A DNA stretch of 64,000 nt from Deltaproteobacteria bacterium (lineage in GTDB: Bacteria; Myxococcota_A; UBA9042; PHBI01): NCBI GenBank assembly GCA_011526585.1, contig WYBB01000092.1, positions 1 through 64,000 of the forward strand, given 5' to 3'. The translations under genes and the position numbers were made by a program. Below the pieces are notes generated by a model. The model saw nothing but the letters and a program-made list of their open reading frames with translations, was not told the origin of the DNA and did no database searches. The stretch's first letter is position 1, and the number at the start of each line of letters is the position of its first letter. Positions 61,301-64,000 of the stretch are shown here, piece after piece.

Positions 61301-64000
61301 TCGGCGTGCACGCCTGTCCCGGGCCGGGGCAGCTCCAGCCGTCCTCGCGCAGGCAGTGGGTCGACGGCAGGCCGAGCGTGCCGCTGCATCCATCGTCGGG
61401 CAGGGCGTTGCCGTCGTCGCAGGTCTCGTGGTCGGTGATCTGCGAGTCGCCGCAGTAGTGCGAGTCGATCGACGCCTCGCCCTCCTCGTTGCCGGGCACG
61501 GTGTCGAGGGTGGCCGCGCCGAGCGCGCCGACCTCCGCGGTGACACGCCCGACGGTCGCCGAGAGCGGCGCCCGGAAGATCATGGTGAAGGTATGTGAAT
61601 CGTCGGCGGGCAGCGCCGCGAGCCTGCAGGTGGCGGTCGTGCCGGCGATGGTGCAGCCCTGTGCGTCGGCGACGACGAGGCCGCGCGCGTCGGGCAGGGC
61701 GACCTGCAGGACGACGAGCGCCGCGGGATCGGGCCCGGCGTTGTACACGGTGACGCCGAGCGTCGTCGTGTCGCCGGTGTAGACGTGCTCGGCGTCGAAG
61801 GCGACCTCGCTGACCTGCAGGTCGGCCTCGAGCTGCACGCACTCGGAGGGCTCGCCGTCGCACGCCCAGCCCGGGTCGAGCGCGCAGGTGGTGCAGCCGG
61901 GATCGGCGGAGGCGCCGTCGTCGCAGGCCTCGAGCGGGCCCGCGCCGGCGGTCGTCGCGCGCACGTAGCCGTCGCCGCAGCTCGCCGGCAGGCAGAGCGG
62001 TCCCGCCCCCGCCGGCGCGGTCGGCCCGGAGGGGCAGTCGTCGCCGGTCAGGTCGTTGCCGTCGTCGCAGCGCTCGGCGCCGCCCTGGGCCGTGCCGAAG
62101 AGGTAGCCGTCTCCGCAGCGCGCGGCGCGGCAGACCGGGTGGCCGGGCAGCGCGCTCTCGGTGCGGTCGGGGCAGGCGTCGTCGTTGCGATCGTTGCCGT
62201 CGTCGCAGGTCTCGCCGGCCGCGCCGTCGGTCGTGCCGTCGCCGCAGTAGCGCACGATCACGCTGTCGTTGGCGGTGTCGTTGCTCGCGTCGGGATCGAG
62301 CTCGCCCGGGTCGAGGTCGGCGATCGCGACCACGCCGACGCCCTGGCTCGGGTGCGCGGGCGGGGTGTAGCTGCCGCTCAGCGTAACGCTCTGGCCGGCC
62401 GCCAGCGCGAACGTACAGGCGACGGCGCCGGGCTTGCCCGAGACCGGGCCACAGCTGCCGTCGGCCATCGCGAACGACGCGCCGCCGAGTGCCCCGGCGG
62501 CGGGTGCGGTGAGCTCGATGCGACCGCTCTCGACCGCGTGGCTCGAGTCGTTGGCGATCTCGATCGAAAGGTGCGCGCTCTCGCCCTGGTAGATCGCGTC
62601 CTCGGCAAACGCCATCGACACGACGCGCAGATCGATGAGCTTGTCGCAGACCGAGGGCGACGCGCCGGAGCAGGTCCAGTCCTCCTCGGGCTGGCAGCTC
62701 GCGTCGCAGCCGTCGCCATCGACGTTGCCGCCGTCGTCGCAGCCTTCACCGTCGCCCGTCGCGAGCTGGGCGTCGCCGCAGTAGCGCACGTCGATGGTCA
62801 CGCTCGCGCTCTCGGGGTCGTCGGGATCGGGGCGGTCGTGCGCGAGCCCGACGAGGTTCACGGTGATGTCCTCGGCCCAGCCGTCGCTGACGGTCGCGGA
62901 GAGCGTCTTCGTCGCGCTCGTCGCGCCGCCCGCGACGTCGCCGAAGGTGCAGCGGACGAAGCTCCCCTCATCGCTGCAGCCGACGGCGGCGAGGTCGCCG
63001 AAGACCAGCCCTGCGGGCTTCGAGAGGTCGGCGGTGACGTTCGTCGTCGCGAGCGTGCCCTTGTTCGTGACGCTCACGGTGACGTTGGTGGCGTGGCCTT
63101 CGTAGACCGGTGAGAGCGTCGAGCCGAGCGTCGCGTCGACGTCGCTCGTCTGCGCTTCGACGATCGACACGAGGTAGTCCTCGACCTCGCCGCTGTCCGC
63201 GCGCCCCGTCGGCGCGAGGTCGACGTGGCCGCGCACGACCCGGATCCGCATCGCGGTGTGCCCGAGCTGCGCCGCGACCGGGATGGTGCCGCTCAGCCCA
63301 ACGAGGGCGTGGCTCGCCGCGACGCTCTCCTGGCGCGTGGCGAACACTTCGTCCGCGTCGAAGTCTCCGTCGCGGTTCATGTCGACCCAGGCCCGGACGG
63401 TGTACGGCGCGGGCGAGGTGACACGTATATTAAAGGATGCGTCCGAGAAGCGGTTGAACGTCGGCACGACCGGCACGCCGTCGTCGTCGTCGTCGCCGTC
63501 GGCGCTCGCGCCGGGCGCGCCGTCGAGCTCGTACGACAACGAGAGGCCGAGGCGGGCGCCGCCGGTCTCCTCGTAGACGTGGCGCGCGCCGTCGTCGGCG
63601 AGGGTCGTACCGTAGCTCGCGGGCGCATCGCCGAAGTCGAAGCGCCGACAGCGGCCCTCGCCGTCGTCGAGGAAGCCGTTCGCCTCGTCGCAGGCGATGG
63701 TGACGAGGTAGTCCTCGACCTCGCCCGAGGAGACGTAGCCGTTGGGTCCGCCGAGGTCGGGGCAGAGGGTCGCCGGGTGCTCGACCGCGTAGGCGCGCAC
63801 GCGGGCGAAGGTCGTGCCGAGCCTGGCGGAGGCGGGGATCGGCAGGAACACGTTCTGCGGGTGCGCGTTGGTGCCGCCGCCGCCGCCCCAGGTGACGACC
63901 GCCTCCGAGAGGTCGTTGCCGAAGACGCCGTCCTGATCGAAGTCGATGTAGACGTCGAAGCAGGCGCGCAGGTCGGGGTCGGGGGCGCCGGCGAAGAGGA
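58320..64000 (-). CDS. Giant MYXO-CTERM secreted protein, 5' end beyond window
   Basis: At least 1890 residues are present and the frame is open to the right edge. The first part contains two GEVEDYLV domains with GDAPASYG and Asp-rich loops. Then come five CARDB/DUF11-like Ig domains (for example VYEGHATNVTVSVTN, VYTGDTTTLGVTVYN, VYAGQSATLSASIVN), alternating with about eight CGDG...CDDGN Myxococcus-type Cys-rich repeats. About 500 residues of thrombospondin type 3 repeats (DSDGDGLDDG, DPDSDGDGLSDG, DADSDDDGLSDG) give dozens of Ca2+ sites. The C-terminus (GCAGGGMEILLALGAALAVG, then WRRRRGG) is a MYXO-CTERM sorting tail, so the protein is probably surface-attached. The patch at 63424-63434 uses rare AT-rich codons. 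An adhesive or matrix role is inferred. Confidence 0.88.
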   Translation of the reverse strand, partial: LFAGAPDPDLRACFDVYIDFDQDGVFGNDLSEAVVTWGGGGGTNAHPQNVFLPIPASARLGTTFARVRAYAVEHPATLCPDLGGPNGYVSSGEVEDYLVTIACDEANGFLDDGEGRCRRFDFGDAPASYGTTLADDGARHVYEETGGARLGLSLSYELDGAPGASADGDDDDDGVPVVPTFNRFSDASFNIRVTSPAPYTVRAWVDMNRDGDFDADEVFATRQESVAASHALVGLSGTIPVAAQLGHTAMRIRVVRGHVDLAPTGRADSGEVEDYLVSIVEAQTSDVDATLGSTLSPVYEGHATNVTVSVTNKGTLATTNVTADLSKPAGLVFGDLAAVGCSDEGSFVRCTFGDVAGGATSATKTLSATVSDGWAEDITVNLVGLAHDRPDPDDPESASVTIDVRYCGDAQLATGDGEGCDDGGNVDGDGCDASCQPEEDWTCSGASPSVCDKLIDLRVVSMAFAEDAIYQGESAHLSIEIANDSSHAVESGRIELTAPAAGALGGASFAMADGSCGPVSGKPGAVACTFALAAGQSVTLSGSYTPPAHPSQGVGVVAIADLDPGELDPDASNDTANDSVIVRYCGDGTTDGAAGETCDDGNDRNDDACPDRTESALPGHPVCRAARCGDGYLFGTAQGGAERCDDGNDLTGDDCPSGPTAPAGAGPLCLPASCGDGYVRATTAGAGPLEACDDGASADPGCTTCALDPGWACDGEPSECVQLEADLQVSEVAFDAEHVYTGDTTTLGVTVYNAGPDPAALVVLQVALPDARGLVVADAQGCTIAGTTATCRLAALPADDSHTFTMIFRAPLSATVGRVTAEVGALGAATLDTVPGNEEGEASIDSHYCGDSQITDHETCDDGNALPDDGCSGTLGLPSTHCLREDGWSCPGPGQACTPTVDLETLALDFDKAVVYAGQSATLSASIVNHGPIAASLVTLVMSLPDPDGAIAPTSLGAGCTLEAGSLVCRVGSLAASARHTFTVGFRAARTPNVRTATITASALDSRDHEATPGNDAGDAATIAIAFCGDGVRNGVEGCDDGNLRNNDGCSASCTLEGGWVCPEGSPECQRSVDLRVSAAFSAPTVYAGGIVHLDVSVFNAGPAQAVRSQLVIDLPPGLELEEDGDCGSVGLTTMCNVPVLDPRMTARFRLTFEAPLTPAAASFSARATVSGDDADTDPENDRASASLVVEYCGDGVKNGPEPCDEGLRGGDGDAAPADTCRPGCELPRCGDGIVDVAGGPGWAPELCDDGDGRLDDDCPDGPLGSCRPNVCDDGYPDREGRDSDCDDLDDDGFDDPHEDACGSDPADGTSTPVDAAHDLDGDRICDARDGDDDGDGWSDADEGACGHDPRDASSTPADGDGDGLCDALDEDDDGDGVADTLELLCGTATSDAGATPSAYDLSDLDGDTLINCVDDDDDGDLVSDVNERLIGSDPAKVDSDGDGLDDGVENADLDGVVDPDETSPIDPDSDDDGLGDRTERTSLYPTGVDGQLGPSDPRDPDSDGDGLSDGVEDRNGNGRLDAGETNPLLPDSDGDGFDDAVEIGCATDPALAQSVPFDLDGDGICDGAQSDRDGDGVPDGVEDLCGTNPDNRSSTPSAEDLADSDGDGQLDCVDLDDDDDGVGDREEEICDTDPRDAASTPSGADVADADRDGVIDCADDDDDNDGMSDDAEREAGTDPLDADSDDDGLSDGREQVLYTDPKDPDSDGDGILDGTELGLTSGTPDTDPAVFVPDADPSTTTLPRVADTDKDGVKDGDEDADRDGRVDLGESDPLDPYDGLRDSDEDGLIDRDELALGTDPRQRDSDGDGLDDGDEVNVYGTDPLARDSDGGGVSDGDEAQAGTLPLDGGDDFTTVSASGEESGCAGGGMEILLALGAALAVGLGWRRRRGG

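Overview
The window is GC-rich, gene-dense DNA. It most likely comes from a member of the Myxococcota or a close relative. Two large exported proteins end in a MYXO-CTERM-like tail (Gly-Cys-rich turn, hydrophobic segment, Arg cluster). Myxococcus-type Cys-rich CGDG...CDDGN repeats are abundant, and there are three tandem bactofilins, a Ser/Thr kinase fused to a STAND ATPase and TPRs, and many lipoproteins with long acidic or Pro-rich linkers. No rRNA, tRNA, CRISPR array or intact insertion sequence was found. Phylogeny is an inference from gene content only.

Layout. 1-3.9 kb: a truncated PEGA-repeat protein, a large uncharacterised protein and a vapBC toxin-antitoxin pair whose toxin is broken by two frameshifts. 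4-17 kb: a surface-protein region with an FG-GAP beta-propeller protein, two small exported partners, a lipoprotein carrying four C-type-lectin modules, a convergent Cys-rich MYXO-CTERM protein with a frameshift, and another lipoprotein. 17-23.3 kb: a PLP-dependent decarboxylase, a C39-like peptidase, a bactofilin operon (three bactofilins, lipoprotein, alpha/beta hydrolase) and a TetR regulator. 23.6-30.7 kb: a lipoprotein metalloprotease followed by an exported redox cluster (DUF1566/Lcl protein, parallel beta-helix lipoprotein, SO2930/HNE_0200-type dihaem protein, dihaem cytochrome c peroxidase). A perfect FNR-type box lies upstream of the cluster. 30.7-38 kb: a kinase-STAND-TPR protein divergent from a MacAB-like efflux operon. 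38.2-43.9 kb: a HAF-repeat protein, a HAD phosphatase, a BTAD/NB-ARC regulator and a small exported protein. 44-54.4 kb: a Na+/Ca2+ exchanger, a TerB-like protein, a 1745-residue outer-membrane protein with an internal OmpA domain, and a Kelch plus PEGA gene pair. 54.4-58.3 kb: an operon of CPBP protease, APC permease and a small membrane protein, then a DUF4259-like gene. 58.3-64 kb: a very large secreted protein (CARDB/DUF11-like domains, Cys-rich repeats, thrombospondin type 3 repeats, MYXO-CTERM) that runs off the right edge.

How the genes fit together. Much of the coding capacity goes to the cell surface. FG-GAP, TSP3, CTLD, Cys-rich, Kelch and PEGA modules recur, many of them Ca2+-binding, which suits a social or predatory bacterium that builds adhesive or sensory surface structures. 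Operons are tightly packed, with ATGA, GTGA or TGATG overlaps. A family of imperfect palindromes lies in several gaps between genes.

Limits. Family names come from motif recognition and were not checked by search. Three single-base deletions in the first 16 kb could be real mutations or assembly errors.
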